DNA of 64,000 nucleotides from Pantoea rodasii (GTDB lineage Bacteria; Pseudomonadota; Gammaproteobacteria; Enterobacterales; Enterobacteriaceae): positions 148,251-212,250 of the forward strand of contig NZ_MLFP01000007.1 of the NCBI RefSeq assembly GCF_002095465.1, read 5' to 3'. The position numbers and the translations under genes were made by a program. Of this stretch, positions 1 through 9,524 are shown piece by piece. The notes under the pieces are model-generated. The model was not told where the DNA came from and made no database searches. It saw only the letters and a list, made by a program, of their open reading frames with translations. Position 1 is the stretch's first letter. Every line of letters begins with the position of its first letter.

Positions 1-1172
1 CTTCCAGGCGCGTTTGCCATGACGACGCGACATGCGCAACTGCAGCTGCCAGATATCGCGAATCAGGGTGGTGATACGTTTTGGAATGGCCAGCGCACGG
101 CAGGCTTCATCCAGCGTTTCGTTCATCGACAGGGCAAACGCATCGTAGTAAGTCAGCCCACTTTCCTGCGCAATACGTTCAGCCGATTCCAGCTGCGGAT
201 ACCAGAACATAGCGGCAAACAGGAAGGCCGGATTAACGCGCATATCGTTCAGAATACGGCTATCGGTGTTTTCAGCACCTGCGCCAGCATCCGTTCCATC
301 AGGCTGTCGCTTTCAGCCGTGAAGCCGCGCGTCAGGATAGGGAACAGTGGCTGGAACAGCTGATACTCGCGCATCATCTGATAAGTGCGGAAACCGTAAC
401 CGGCTTGCAACAGCTTGAGGGATTCCTCGAACAGACGCGCAGGCGGAATGTCATTCAGCAGCGTGGCCAGGCGCGGAATCGGCTCAGCGGTTTCCGCTGC
501 GATACGCATCTCCAGCTTGGCGGCAAAACGCACCACGCGCAGCATACGCACCGGATCTTCGCGGTAACGCGTTTCCGGATCGCCAATCAGGCGGATCACG
601 CCGTCATCCAGATCCTGCAAACCACCGACGTAATCACGCACGGAGAAGTCCGACACGCTGTAATACAGGCTGTTGATGGTGAGGTCGCGACGTTGCGCAT
701 CATCTTCGATGCTGCCAAAAATGTTATCACGCAGCAGCATGCCGTTCTGGCCGCGCTGAGAATTGTTGCGATCGTCTTCAGCTTCTTCCTGATGGTGACC
801 ACGGAAGGTCGCGACTTCGATCACTTCAGGACCGAACATCACGTGCGCCAAACGGAAACGACGTCCCACCAGACGGCAGTTGCGGAATAATTTGCGCATC
901 TGCTCAGGCGTGGCGTTGGTGGTGATATCAAAGTCTTTCGGCTTCTTACCCAGCAGCAAATCGCGTACGCCGCCGCCAACCAGGTAAGCTTCGAAACCGG
1001 CTTTATTCAGGCGATACAGCACTTTAAGGGCGTTTTCGCTGATATCTTTGCGTGAGATGTTATGGCTTTCACGGGGAATGACGGTCATCAGACTTTCAGT
1101 TTCCACCTCTTCAGGCGCCTCCTCGTCACGCTTGAGGACTCTCCGGCAAAAATTAGCGACTCGGGTAAAAAT
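1..1172 (-). CDS. pcnB: Poly(A) polymerase I, partial and frameshifted
   Basis: PcnB adds 3' poly(A) tails to RNA and so marks it for decay. The minus-strand protein follows E. coli PcnB: a nucleotidyltransferase core with [17 protein letters not shown] (catalytic Asp pair in DFD), then an RNA-binding helical region. The chosen start is an AUU codon at 1172-1170, beginning IFTRVANFC as in E. coli, where AUU initiation is established; a GAGGTG Shine-Dalgarno lies just upstream. An in-frame ATG at 1193 is possible but adds residues without family support. The frame breaks at 269-272, where a run of four T (plus strand) should be five. Past the slip the family sequence resumes (NTDSRI, then [13 protein letters not shown]) and runs off the window edge, so the C-terminus is missing. 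It follows gluQ and dksA on the same strand. Identity is very secure; the frameshift is probably a sequencing error. Confidence 0.93.
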
Positions 1173-1209
1173 GGGACACCTCGACAGTGACAAAATTGGT
1201 GTTAATAAA

Positions 1210-2145
1210 TCAGCGGCTAATCATAGCCTGTTGCGAACCATTTAGGAATGGCGATGTCGCCTCATCCGCTATTCGCGCGTTCTGTTGTGGGATCAGTTGG
1301 ATACTCCACTCGGTAACCGCGTGCTGTAGCAACTGCTCCACCGTGGCATCCTGCCAGCAATCCATAATCGGTTGCCCGAGCACGCGCAGCGCATGAATCA
1401 GCCATGGTCGCACATCGCCCGTCGGTAAGGCGGGCGCGTGATTCTGTTTGGACAGCTTGTTGCCGTCATGATTGACCGCCAGCGGCAAATGCAGATATGC
1501 CGGCACTGGCCAATCAAACTGTTGGTAAAGTGCGATTTGGCGTACCGTGGGCTCAATCAAATCCGCGCCACGTACGATTTCCGTCACACCCTGAAAATGG
1601 TCGTCCACTACCACCGCCAGGTTATAGGCGAACAGCCCATCCCGGCGATGAATAATAAAATCTTCCTCAGCCAGCGAGGCCTCCGCCGCTAAATAACCGC
1701 GCAGGCGATCGTCAAAGCCATACACCGGCGCATGCTGACGCAGACGAAGCGCCGCGTTCTCCGCGGGCAGATGTAAAGCACGGCAGTGGCCATCATAAAA
1801 GCCGCCAAGTTGCTGAATACGGCTGCGCGTGCAGGTGCAGAAATAGCTCTGACGCTGCTGCTGCAACCAACTCAAAGCGTCACGGTAAGCTTCATGACGC
1901 TGCGACTGCCACACCACTTCGCCATCCCAATGCAGGCCGTAATGCGCCAGTTGCTTGAGGATGCGCGTGGCCGCGCCAGCGACTTCCCGCGGGGGATCGA
2001 TATCTTCTATGCGCACCAGCCAACGGCCATGCTGCGCACGCACGCTAAGATAGCTGCCTAATGCGGCTATCAGCGAACCAAAATGCAGATCACCAGAAGG
2101 AGAGGGAGCAAAGCGTCCCACGCAGGAAGAAATGGAAGAGTTCAT
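1210..2145 (-). CDS. gluQ: Glutamyl-Q tRNA(Asp) synthetase
   Basis: GluQ-RS (YadB) charges glutamate onto queuosine at the wobble position of tRNA(Asp), rather than onto the acceptor end. The 311-residue protein has a class I synthetase catalytic core beginning [16 protein letters not shown] (HIGH-like motif) and a KLSKQN motif (KMSKS-like) near residue 240. The cysteines in FCTC and YDGHC match the zinc-binding site of the family. There is no anticodon-binding domain, which separates it from GltX. The start at 2145 gives the family N-terminus [15 protein letters not shown]; the open frame upstream has no family match. It lies 70 bases downstream of dksA on the same strand, the conserved enterobacterial dksA-gluQ arrangement, and 37 bases upstream of the pcnB start. 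Confidence 0.95.
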   Translation of the reverse strand: MNSSISSCVGRFAPSPSGDLHFGSLIAALGSYLSVRAQHGRWLVRIEDIDPPREVAGAATRILKQLAHYGLHWDGEVVWQSQRHEAYRDALSWLQQQRQSYFCTCTRSRIQQLGGFYDGHCRALHLPAENAALRLRQHAPVYGFDDRLRGYLAAEASLAEEDFIIHRRDGLFAYNLAVVVDDHFQGVTEIVRGADLIEPTVRQIALYQQFDWPVPAYLHLPLAVNHDGNKLSKQNHAPALPTGDVRPWLIHALRVLGQPIMDCWQDATVEQLLQHAVTEWSIQLIPQQNARIADEATSPFLNGSQQAMISR

Positions 2146-2215
2146 TTTGAAGTGCACCGCACGTCGGGAAAACAGTGGTTTTCCCGGCAGTGCGGTGACA
2201 GTCTGCTCACGGCCA

Positions 2216-2671
2216 TTAGCCTGCCATCTGCTTCTCGCGGATTTCAGCCAGCGTTTTGCAGTCAATGCAGAGATCGGCAGTCGGACGCGCTTCAAGGCGG
2301 CGAATACCAATTTCTACACCACAGGAGTCACAGTAGCCAAAATCGTCGTCATCCACTTTCTTCAGCGTCTTCTCGATCTTTTTGATCAATTTACGCTCAC
2401 GATCGCGGTTACGTAATTCCAGACTGAACTCTTCTTCCTGCGCGGCACGGTCTACCGGATCCGGGAAGTTAGCTGCTTCGTCTTGCATGTGCGACACAGT
2501 GCGGTCGACTTCATCACGAAGTTGGTTGCGCCAGGCTTCCAGAATCTTGCGGAAATGGACCAGTTGGGCGTCGTTCATATACTCTTCGCCCGGTTTCACC
2601 TGATACGGCTCCACACCAGCGATGGCGAGGATACTCAGGGACGATGTTTTACGGTTTTGCCCTTCTTGCAT
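2216..2671 (-). CDS. dksA: RNA polymerase-binding transcription factor DksA
   Basis: DksA inserts a coiled coil into the RNA polymerase secondary channel and, with ppGpp, represses rRNA promoters and activates amino acid promoters. At 151 residues it has the same length as E. coli DksA and is nearly identical. Visible features are the coiled coil (about residues 33-108), the acidic tip in DPVDRAA with Asp71 and Asp74, and a four-cysteine zinc finger (CDSC at 114-117 and CIDC at 135-138). The start at 2671 gives the conserved [12 protein letters not shown]; an ATG seven codons upstream has no family support. An AGGAG ribosome site lies upstream. The rRNA promoters at the right end of this window are of the type it controls. 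Confidence 0.98.
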   Translation of the reverse strand: MQEGQNRKTSSLSILAIAGVEPYQVKPGEEYMNDAQLVHFRKILEAWRNQLRDEVDRTVSHMQDEAANFPDPVDRAAQEEEFSLELRNRDRERKLIKKIEKTLKKVDDDDFGYCDSCGVEIGIRRLEARPTADLCIDCKTLAEIREKQMAG

Positions 2672-2929
2672 GTTGTTTCTCCTGGATAACACGCCCTTCC
2701 CGTCATACTTCAGGTTGCCTGTGCGCTGGTTAAATTATCCACCAACTGCCCGCAACGTGAATTATTAAGGGGTATATCGATTCCCATCAGGGAAAAAACA
2801 GGCCGCTATAAATAGCAGAAGCCATCAAGGTTGGCAATTATTCATATTCGCACCTTGACAAGCCTGTGAGGAACAGCGTATTTAGCGCACCGCCTTGAAC
2901 ATTCCTATCACAGCAAATTGCTATAAATA
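2672..2929. other. Intergenic region between sfsA and dksA
   Basis: This 258-base stretch separates the end of sfsA from the start of dksA on the minus strand. It is AT-rich with no coding potential that I trust. It must hold the dksA promoter, but I could not single out one convincing -35/-10 pair. No repeat or terminator with a clear U tract was found. Confidence 0.5.
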
Positions 2930-3646
2930 TTACAACTCTGCGTTAATCGTCACGGCGATTGACTGAGTGAGTAACATTTGAGCAGGAGAGATCTGAGCTT
3001 GGTACGCCAACACTTCAACTCCACAGCGCTGTGCCTGTCCCAGTAGTTCTGCGTAGTGCGCATCGATATGGCGCGCCGGGGAGACGTCCTCAATCCCCGT
3101 GTGCAGAACGGCAAACAACAAAACGGCTCGATGACCCTCTGCCGCGATAGCACTCAGTTCGCGCAGATGCTTCTGTCCACGAGTCGTCACCGCATCCGGA
3201 AAATAGCCTTTGCCCTGCTGTAAAAGGGTGACGGACTTGACTTCAATATAGCAGTTTGATCTGCCCTCCGCTTGCAGCAGGAAGTCAATTCGGCTTTTTT
3301 CCGTGCCGTATTTCACTTCGGGCTGGATGTGGCTGTAAGCGGATAATTCTGGAATCGCGTCAAGGGTTAACGCTTCCCGCACTAATTGATTCGCGCGCAG
3401 GGTGTTAACGCAGATCCAATGGCCTTGCTGCGTTTCGGTCAGCTCCCAGCTGTGTGGGTATTTGCGCGTGATGCTGCTGGAGGTGGAGTACCACACGGTA
3501 TCGCCTGGCGTGGCGCAACCGGTCATCGCACCGGTATTGGCGCAGTGGATCGTCAGGGTTTCGCCTTCTGATGTCACCACATCAGCGAGGAAGCGTTTGT
3601 AACGCGCAATCAGACGGGCGGGTTTCAGTGGCGGGTCAAACTGCAT
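2930..3646 (-). CDS. sfsA: SfsA family DNA-binding/nuclease-like protein
   Basis: SfsA (sugar fermentation stimulation protein) was found as a factor that promotes maltose gene expression. The family has an OB-fold N-terminal part that binds DNA and a C-terminal part resembling restriction-type nucleases. The 238-residue protein matches the family along its length: [17 protein letters not shown] at the N-terminus, [10 protein letters not shown] near residue 35, and [22 protein letters not shown] with the nuclease-like D...EVK arrangement. It starts at ATG 3646, immediately after the thpR stop at 3647-3649, so the two are almost certainly co-transcribed. Its exact biochemical role is not settled. 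Confidence 0.95.
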   Translation of the reverse strand: MQFDPPLKPARLIARYKRFLADVVTSEGETLTIHCANTGAMTGCATPGDTVWYSTSSSITRKYPHSWELTETQQGHWICVNTLRANQLVREALTLDAIPELSAYSHIQPEVKYGTEKSRIDFLLQAEGRSNCYIEVKSVTLLQQGKGYFPDAVTTRGQKHLRELSAIAAEGHRAVLLFAVLHTGIEDVSPARHIDAHYAELLGQAQRCGVEVLAYQAQISPAQMLLTQSIAVTINAEL

Positions 3647-4183
3647 CTAAGCTCCTGAGGAAGAAAGTGGCCAGTGAGCCAGCCGCCGATAGCGGGTACG
3701 GCCCTGGCTAAAGGTCGATGAGAACAGGGCAAAGTCACTGACATCGTAGCGCCAGTGAAAGCCGCGCGGCGGTAAGGCGACCTGCTGCGTGGCATGGCGC
3801 AAAAGCGTGATATGCGGGTGGAAAGGCTGTGGACTTTGTGCGCACCCATGACGTGCAGCCTGAGCGCGCAGTAAACTTGCCAGCTGTAATAAACCCCGTG
3901 GTGCCCGCTGACAGCCAAGCCACACCACGCCGGGGCGCGGCCAGTGTCCGGCATCATCCAGATCAAGAGCAAAACCGGGCTGTGTAATGCGTGAGGCGAG
4001 CTGCTGTAACTGTTGCGAGGTCTCAGCACTGACGTCACCGAGAAACGCCAACGTCAGATGCAGATTGGCTGCTGCCACCTGTTTCCCCGCCTCTTCAGCG
4101 AAGGTATCCGCACGCCACTGTACCAGCTGTTGCTGGAGCGGAGTGGGGAGTTCGAGGGCAAAAAACAGACGTTGCGTGGACAT
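3647..4183 (-). CDS. thpR: RNA 2',3'-cyclic phosphodiesterase (LigT/ThpR)
   Basis: ThpR (LigT) opens 2',3'-cyclic phosphate ends of RNA and can ligate tRNA half-molecules. The 178-residue protein shows both signature HxTx motifs of the 2H phosphoesterase fold, HLTLAFLG in the first half and HPHITLLR in the second. The start at 4183 gives the family N-terminus MSTQRLFFALELP; the open frame continues another 384 bases upstream, but that part overlaps hrpB and has no family match. It directly precedes sfsA with no gap and is divergent from hrpB, whose start lies 64 bases away. Confidence 0.94.
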   Translation of the reverse strand: MSTQRLFFALELPTPLQQQLVQWRADTFAEEAGKQVAAANLHLTLAFLGDVSAETSQQLQQLASRITQPGFALDLDDAGHWPRPGVVWLGCQRAPRGLLQLASLLRAQAARHGCAQSPQPFHPHITLLRHATQQVALPPRGFHWRYDVSDFALFSSTFSQGRTRYRRLAHWPLSSSGA

Positions 4184-4247
4184 GGTGGCGTGGCCGTAGA
4201 GTGCTACAATGCGCGCCATCTTAGCACAGGCAGAGTGGGAGTTGAGT

Positions 4248-6773
4248 GTGAGTGAATTACCGGTAAGCGAGGTGCTGCCTGCATTGCTGAATGCGCTGTC
4301 GCAGTCGCCGCAGGTATTACTGGCGGCCCCCACCGGCGCGGGAAAATCGACCTGGTTGCCGTTACAACTGTTGCAACAGGCGCAACTCCAAGGCCGAATC
4401 ATCATGCTTGAGCCACGTCGTCTGGCGGCCCGTAATGTGGCGCAACGCCTGGCAGAGCAGCTGGGTGAACAGCCCGGCGCCACCGTGGGATATCGTATGC
4501 GCGGAGAAAACTGCTGCGGACCCCATACGCGATTGGAAGTGGTGACCGAAGGCATTCTGACGCGCATGTTACAGCGCGACCCGATGCTTGAAGGCGTGTC
4601 GCTGGTGATTCTCGATGAGTTCCATGAGCGCAGCCTGCAGGCGGATTTAGCGCTGGCGCTGCTGCTGGACGTGCAGCAAGGGCTGCGCGACGACCTGAAA
4701 ATTCTGCTGATGTCCGCGACACTGGATAACGATCGTCTGCGACAACTGCTGCCGGAGGCCCCTTTTATCGTCTCTGAAGGGCGCAGTTTCCCGGTAGCGC
4801 GGCGTTACGCATCGCTCAACCTGCAGCCGCGCTTTGAAGAGGCGGTCGCGCGCGAAGTGGCGCAGATGCTGCGGGAAGAATCGGGCTCGTTGTTATTGTT
4901 CTTGCCCGGCGTGGCGGAAATTGAGCGTGTGAAGCGCGAGCTGGAATCCCGCGTGGGCGAAGACGTTGATCTCTCTCCTTTATATGGCGCCTTATCATTG
5001 GATGCGCAGCGTCGCGCCATTCTGCCGTCGCCCGCAGGTCGCCGCAAAGTGGTGCTCGCGACGAATATCGCAGAAACCAGTTTAACCATCGAGGGTATCC
5101 GTTTGGTGGTGGATAGCGCGCTGGAGCGTTCGGCGCAGTTCGATGTGCGCAGCGGCGTGACGCGCCTGCAAACACAGCGAATCAGCCAGGCTTCCATGAC
5201 CCAGCGAGCGGGGCGAGCCGGACGACTTGAACCGGGCATCTGTCTGCATTTGTTGCCGCAGGAGCAAGCGATGCGAGCTGCGGCACAAAGTGAACCCGAG
5301 ATGCTCAACAGCGACCTGGCCTCGTTGCAGATCGATTTGCTGCAATGGGGCTGTCAGGATGCGTCACAGCTGCGTTGGCTTGACGCACCACCTTCTCGCA
5401 GCATTAAGGCGGCGAATGCACTCCTGACCCGTTTAGGCGCGCTGGAGAACGATAAGCTCAACGCACGCGGCCGCAAAATGGCGGCGCTCGGCAGCGATCC
5501 GCGTTTGACGGCGATACTCTGCGCAGCAAAGGACAGCGATGCCATCGCCAGTGCTTGTTTGCTGGTGGCGATTCTGGAAGATCCGCCGCGTAATAGCAGT
5601 GCAGATCTGCGTGATGCGCTCAATCGACCTCAGCCGCATTGGCAGAGACGCGCGCGCCAGTGGCAGCAGCGGCTTAATGCCAGCGCTGGCAAGGTGAATC
5701 CCGATCTTTTCCCCTCGTTGCTGGCCGCAGGTTTTGCCGATCGTCTGGCGCTGCGTCGTGGCACCAGCGCGCGTTATCAGTTGGCCAACGGCATTGGGGC
5801 GATGCTGGATGAACAGGATGGCTTGAGCCGGAATGAGTGGCTGATTGCGCCGACCTTGCTACAAGGCGCCAGCGCTGCCGAAGCCCGCATATTGCTGGCG
5901 CTGCCGGTGGAGATGACGGCGTTACGCCTGCAATGTCCTGAACTGGTGACGCAGCGCACGGATGTGGAATGGGACGAAGAAAAGGGCACTTTGCGCGCGT
6001 GGAGACGCGAATTGGTGGGGGCGCTGGTCCTAAAAGCGCAGCCACAGGCACGTCCGGAGCCTGACATTCTGCATCTGGCCATGCTGCGTTGGATCCGCGA
6101 AAAAGGGCTCTCGGTACTGGATTGGACACCGCAAGCAGAACAGCTGCGTCTGCGTTTACACTGCGCGGCCAAATGGCTGCCGGAGGAGGCGTGGCCGCCG
6201 CTGGACGATGAAAGCCTGCTGGATTCACTGGAGCGCTGGCTGCTGCCCGAGATGGGTTCCGTGCGCGATCTCAAAAGCCTGCAAGGCGTCAGTCTTGTCA
6301 GCGCATTATTACATTTGCTGACATGGTCACAACGTCAGCGGCTGGATACTGTGCTGCCAACTCATTACACTGTGCCGACCGGAAGTCGCCTGCCTATTCG
6401 TTACGATACTGAAAAGCCCCCGGCGTTGGCAGTGCGCATACAGGAGATGTTTGGCGAAGCGCAAAACCCGGCGGTGGCTGAAGGCCGTATTCCGCTGGTG
6501 CTGGAATTGCTCTCACCCGCGCACCGTCCGTTGCAGATCACCCGTGACCTGGCGGGGTTCTGGCGGGGGGCGTATCCAGAAGTGCAGAAAGAGATGAAAG
6601 GGCGCTATCCCAAACATCCCTGGCCCGACGATCCGGCCAGCGCCTTACCAACAAGGCGCACCAAAAATTTTCATCGTGACGCTCTGTGGATCGATTTCAG
6701 AGGGTTCTGCCATGCGCAGCACGAGAAAGCAGTTAGAGTAACGGCCGCAGCCGAAGCTGTGCCTGGAGAATAA
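4248..6773 (+). CDS. hrpB: ATP-dependent helicase HrpB, C-terminus altered by frameshift
   Basis: HrpB is a DEAH-box-type helicase of unclear cellular role. The N-terminal helicase core has Walker A GAGKST (residues 30-35), the LDEFHERS box, SAT in LMSATLD, and motif [10 protein letters not shown], followed by the HrpB-specific C-terminal domain. The start is GTG 4248, which gives [14 protein letters not shown] as in E. coli and has GGGAG seven bases upstream; the frame opens earlier at 4209. As read the frame ends at 6773 with about 32 residues foreign to the family. One extra A in the run at 6663-6667 would give TKKFSS and a stop at 6677-6679, matching the E. coli ending. The corrected protein is 810 residues and the foreign tail is probably an artefact. 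Confidence 0.93.
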   Translation: MSELPVSEVLPALLNALSQSPQVLLAAPTGAGKSTWLPLQLLQQAQLQGRIIMLEPRRLAARNVAQRLAEQLGEQPGATVGYRMRGENCCGPHTRLEVVTEGILTRMLQRDPMLEGVSLVILDEFHERSLQADLALALLLDVQQGLRDDLKILLMSATLDNDRLRQLLPEAPFIVSEGRSFPVARRYASLNLQPRFEEAVAREVAQMLREESGSLLLFLPGVAEIERVKRELESRVGEDVDLSPLYGALSLDAQRRAILPSPAGRRKVVLATNIAETSLTIEGIRLVVDSALERSAQFDVRSGVTRLQTQRISQASMTQRAGRAGRLEPGICLHLLPQEQAMRAAAQSEPEMLNSDLASLQIDLLQWGCQDASQLRWLDAPPSRSIKAANALLTRLGALENDKLNARGRKMAALGSDPRLTAILCAAKDSDAIASACLLVAILEDPPRNSSADLRDALNRPQPHWQRRARQWQQRLNASAGKVNPDLFPSLLAAGFADRLALRRGTSARYQLANGIGAMLDEQDGLSRNEWLIAPTLLQGASAAEARILLALPVEMTALRLQCPELVTQRTDVEWDEEKGTLRAWRRELVGALVLKAQPQARPEPDILHLAMLRWIREKGLSVLDWTPQAEQLRLRLHCAAKWLPEEAWPPLDDESLLDSLERWLLPEMGSVRDLKSLQGVSLVSALLHLLTWSQRQRLDTVLPTHYTVPTGSRLPIRYDTEKPPALAVRIQEMFGEAQNPAVAEGRIPLVLELLSPAHRPLQITRDLAGFWRGAYPEVQKEMKGRYPKHPWPDDPASALPTRRTKNFHRDALWIDFRGFCHAQHEKAVRVTAAAEAVPGE

Positions 6774-6777
6774 AAGC

Positions 6778-9306
6778 ATGTCTGGGAACGATCGCGAACC
6801 TATTGGGCGCAAAGGAAAAGCGCCAAAGCCGCCGCGCAGCACTGCGCGTCGGGGTCGCCGCAGGGAACTTGATGATGATATCGATCAGGATGATTTTGAC
6901 GAAGATGATGAGGAGAGCACACCAGTGCCACCAAAAGGTAAAGGGAAAGGAAAACGTCCGCCACGCGGCAAACGTCGTTGGTTAGGCTGGTTGATTAAGC
7001 TCTTCCTGGTCTTTGTGGTAGTGATGGTTGCCTGGGGCATCTATCTCGACTCAGAAATCCGCAGCCGCATCGACGGTAAAGTGTGGCAGTTACCTGCAGC
7101 CGTTTACGGCCGCATGGTGAGCCTCGAACCGGGCATGCCGTACGACAAAAAAGAGATGATTGCGCTGCTGGAAGGCACGCAGTATCGCGAAGTGTCGCGC
7201 ATTACCCGTCCCGGCGAATTCAGCGTCAAAGGCAACACCATCGATCTGCTGCGTCGTCCGTTTGATTTCCCGGACAGCAAAGAAGGGCAGATCAACGCCC
7301 GTCTGACGTTCAGCAGTAGCGAACTGAGCGAGATTAAAAACCTCGATACCGGACGTGATTTTGGCTTCTTCCGCCTCGATCCACGTTTGATCACCATGCT
7401 GCAATCGCCGAACGGTGAACAACGTCTGTTCGTGCCGCGCGCAGGATTCCCGGATCTGCTGGTCAGTACGCTGATCGCCACCGAAGACCGCCATTTTTAC
7501 GAGCATGACGGCATCAGCCCGTATTCGATTGGTCGTGCGTTCCTCGCCAACATTACCGCTGGTAAAGCGGTGCAGGGCGGCAGTACGTTGACGCAGCAGC
7601 TGGTGAAAAACCTGTTCCTGACCAATGAGCGTTCACTGTGGCGTAAAGCGCGTGAAGCCTATATGGCCGTGATCATGGATGCGCGCTACAGCAAAGATCG
7701 TATCCTTGAGCTGTATCTGAACGAGGTGTATCTCGGTCAGGCTGGCAACGATCAAATTCGTGGCTTCCCGCTGGCGAGTCTGTATTACTTTGGTCGTCCG
7801 GTGGATGAGCTGAGCCTCGATCAACAGGCGATGCTGGTCGGCATGGTGAAAGGTGCGTCGCTGTATAACCCGTGGCGCAACCCGAAACTGGCGCTGGAAC
7901 GTCGTAACCTGGTGCTGCGTTTGCTGCAACAGCAGAACGTCATCGACCAGGAGCTGTATGACATGCTCTCTGCGCGTCCGCTGGGTGTGCAGCCGAAAGG
8001 CGGCGTGATCACACCTCAGCCTGCTTTTATGCAGATGGTGCGTAACGAGTTGCAGGCCAAACTGGGCGACAAGGTAAAAGATCTGTCTGGCGTGAAGATC
8101 TTCACTACGCTGGATCCGATTTCACAGGATGCGGCAGAAAAAGCGGTGGAAGATGGCATTCCAGCGCTGAAGAAGCAGCGTGGCTTGAAGGATCTGGAAA
8201 CCGCAATGGTGGTGGTTGACCGCTTCAGTGGTGAAGTACGCGCCATGGTCGGCGGTTCCGATCCGCAGTTTGCCGGATACAACCGTGCGCTGCAGGCGCG
8301 TCGTTCGATTGGTTCACTGGCAAAACCAGCGACCTATTTAACCGCGCTAGGCCAGCCAAACACTTATCGCCTGAACAGTTGGATTGCCGACGAACCGATT
8401 GCCCTGAAGCAGCCAAATGGATCGGTCTGGAAGCCGATGAATGACGATAAGCGCTTCAGTGGCAAAGTGATGCTGGTGGACGCGCTGACCAACTCCATGA
8501 ACGTACCGACGGTCAATCTGGGGATGACGCTGGGGCTGAATTCCGTGGTCGATACCTGGACGAAGCTGGGCGTACCGAAAGATCAGCTGAATCCAGTGCC
8601 AGCAATGCTGCTGGGAGCCCTGAACCTGACACCAATCGAAGTGGCGCAGGCGTTCCAGTCGATTGCCAGCGGCGGTAACCGTGCGGACCTGTCAGCGGTA
8701 CGTTCGGTGATCGCAGAAGATGGCACGGTGTTGTATCAGAGCTTCCCGCAGGCGCAGCGCGTAGAACCGGCGCAGGCGGCTTATCTGACGTTGTATACCA
8801 TGCAGCAGGTTGCCGATCACGGTACTGCACGCGCGTTGGGTGCACGCTATCCGAATGCTCATCTGGCGGGCAAAACCGGTACCACCAATGACCTGATTGA
8901 TAGCTGGTTTGCGGGTGTCGATGGTAAAGAAGTGGCCATCACCTGGGTGGGCCGCGACAACAACCAAACCTCGAAACTGTATGGTGCGAGCGGGGCGATG
9001 CAGATTTATCGTCGCTACCTCGATAACCAGGCACCGATGCCGCTGCAACTGACACCGCCGGAAGATATCACGCAGATGAACGTCGATTCTGCCGGTAACT
9101 TCGTGTGCGGTACAGGCAGCAGCACCTGGCGTTCACTGCCAGTATGGACTTTGGATCCTGCCTCGCTGTGTCAGCAACAGCAGCAACAGATCCAACAGCA
9201 GCAAGAGTCGCAACCGCAACAGCAGTCACCTCAGCAGCAGCAGGGTGAGCAGAAAGACGCTGACGGTGTCGCCGGCTGGATCAAAGATATGTTCGGCAGC
9301 AAATAG
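6778..9306 (+). CDS. mrcB: Penicillin-binding protein 1B
   Basis: PBP1B polymerises and cross-links peptidoglycan. The 842-residue protein has a charged cytoplasmic tail (1-67) with acidic and basic tracts, one membrane helix (about 69-90), a UB2H domain, a GT51 glycosyltransferase with the catalytic Glu236 in [10 protein letters not shown], and a transpeptidase domain with active serine 513 in SLAK and KTGTT at 699-703. The C-terminus is strongly glutamine-rich (about 800-826) and ends [13 protein letters not shown], as in E. coli. UB2H binds the outer membrane lipoprotein LpoB, whose gene is not in this window. ATG 6778 has GGAG upstream. It is followed by a strong terminator at 9325-9346. 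Confidence 0.97.
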   Translation: MSGNDREPIGRKGKAPKPPRSTARRGRRRELDDDIDQDDFDEDDEESTPVPPKGKGKGKRPPRGKRRWLGWLIKLFLVFVVVMVAWGIYLDSEIRSRIDGKVWQLPAAVYGRMVSLEPGMPYDKKEMIALLEGTQYREVSRITRPGEFSVKGNTIDLLRRPFDFPDSKEGQINARLTFSSSELSEIKNLDTGRDFGFFRLDPRLITMLQSPNGEQRLFVPRAGFPDLLVSTLIATEDRHFYEHDGISPYSIGRAFLANITAGKAVQGGSTLTQQLVKNLFLTNERSLWRKAREAYMAVIMDARYSKDRILELYLNEVYLGQAGNDQIRGFPLASLYYFGRPVDELSLDQQAMLVGMVKGASLYNPWRNPKLALERRNLVLRLLQQQNVIDQELYDMLSARPLGVQPKGGVITPQPAFMQMVRNELQAKLGDKVKDLSGVKIFTTLDPISQDAAEKAVEDGIPALKKQRGLKDLETAMVVVDRFSGEVRAMVGGSDPQFAGYNRALQARRSIGSLAKPATYLTALGQPNTYRLNSWIADEPIALKQPNGSVWKPMNDDKRFSGKVMLVDALTNSMNVPTVNLGMTLGLNSVVDTWTKLGVPKDQLNPVPAMLLGALNLTPIEVAQAFQSIASGGNRADLSAVRSVIAEDGTVLYQSFPQAQRVEPAQAAYLTLYTMQQVADHGTARALGARYPNAHLAGKTGTTNDLIDSWFAGVDGKEVAITWVGRDNNQTSKLYGASGAMQIYRRYLDNQAPMPLQLTPPEDITQMNVDSAGNFVCGTGSSTWRSLPVWTLDPASLCQQQQQQIQQQQESQPQQQSPQQQQGEQKDADGVAGWIKDMFGSK

Positions 9307-9324
9307 TTAGCTGCAGAAAGTACA

Positions 9325-9346
9325 GGGCGCTTCGGCGCCCTTTTTT
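9325..9346 (+). terminator. Rho-independent terminator after mrcB
   Basis: A six-base-pair stem GGGCGC/GCGCCC closed by a TTCG tetraloop is followed directly by six T. It lies 18 bases after the mrcB stop codon. Confidence 0.9.
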
Positions 9347-9423
9347 ACGTCTGCACTATTGTTAATCGCGATCATGGATATGCACGATCTGGTCGCAAAC
9401 GCTCCGCTATCAGGCATTACATC

Positions 9424-9482
9424 TTGCGGATCTTGCAGAACTTCGCCTAAAATCCGTGCGTCTAATAATCATTCTCGTTTTC
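9424..9482 (+). promoter_or_regulatory. fhuA promoter with Fur-box-like operator
   Basis: A candidate -35 TTGCGG (9424-9429) and -10 TAAAAT (9448-9453) are separated by 18 bases. Immediately downstream, at about 9462-9482, the sequence AATAATCATTCTCGTTTTC matches the Fur operator pattern and the corresponding part of the E. coli fhuA promoter. Iron-dependent repression by Fur is therefore expected. The exact transcription start is inferred. Confidence 0.75.
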
Positions 9483-9524
9483 ATTCGCCTGCATCGTTGT
9501 TTCCTTTTTTCGAGAGATCCTTTT

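Noticed and set aside
5674..6274. Long minus-strand open frames within hrpB
   Set aside because: Antisense shadows of a GC-rich gene with P/A/R/S-rich composition, no ribosome site and no family match.
6680..6773. Novel C-terminal extension of HrpB
   Set aside because: Explained by one missing A in the run at 6663-6667, after which the family-like ending and stop appear.
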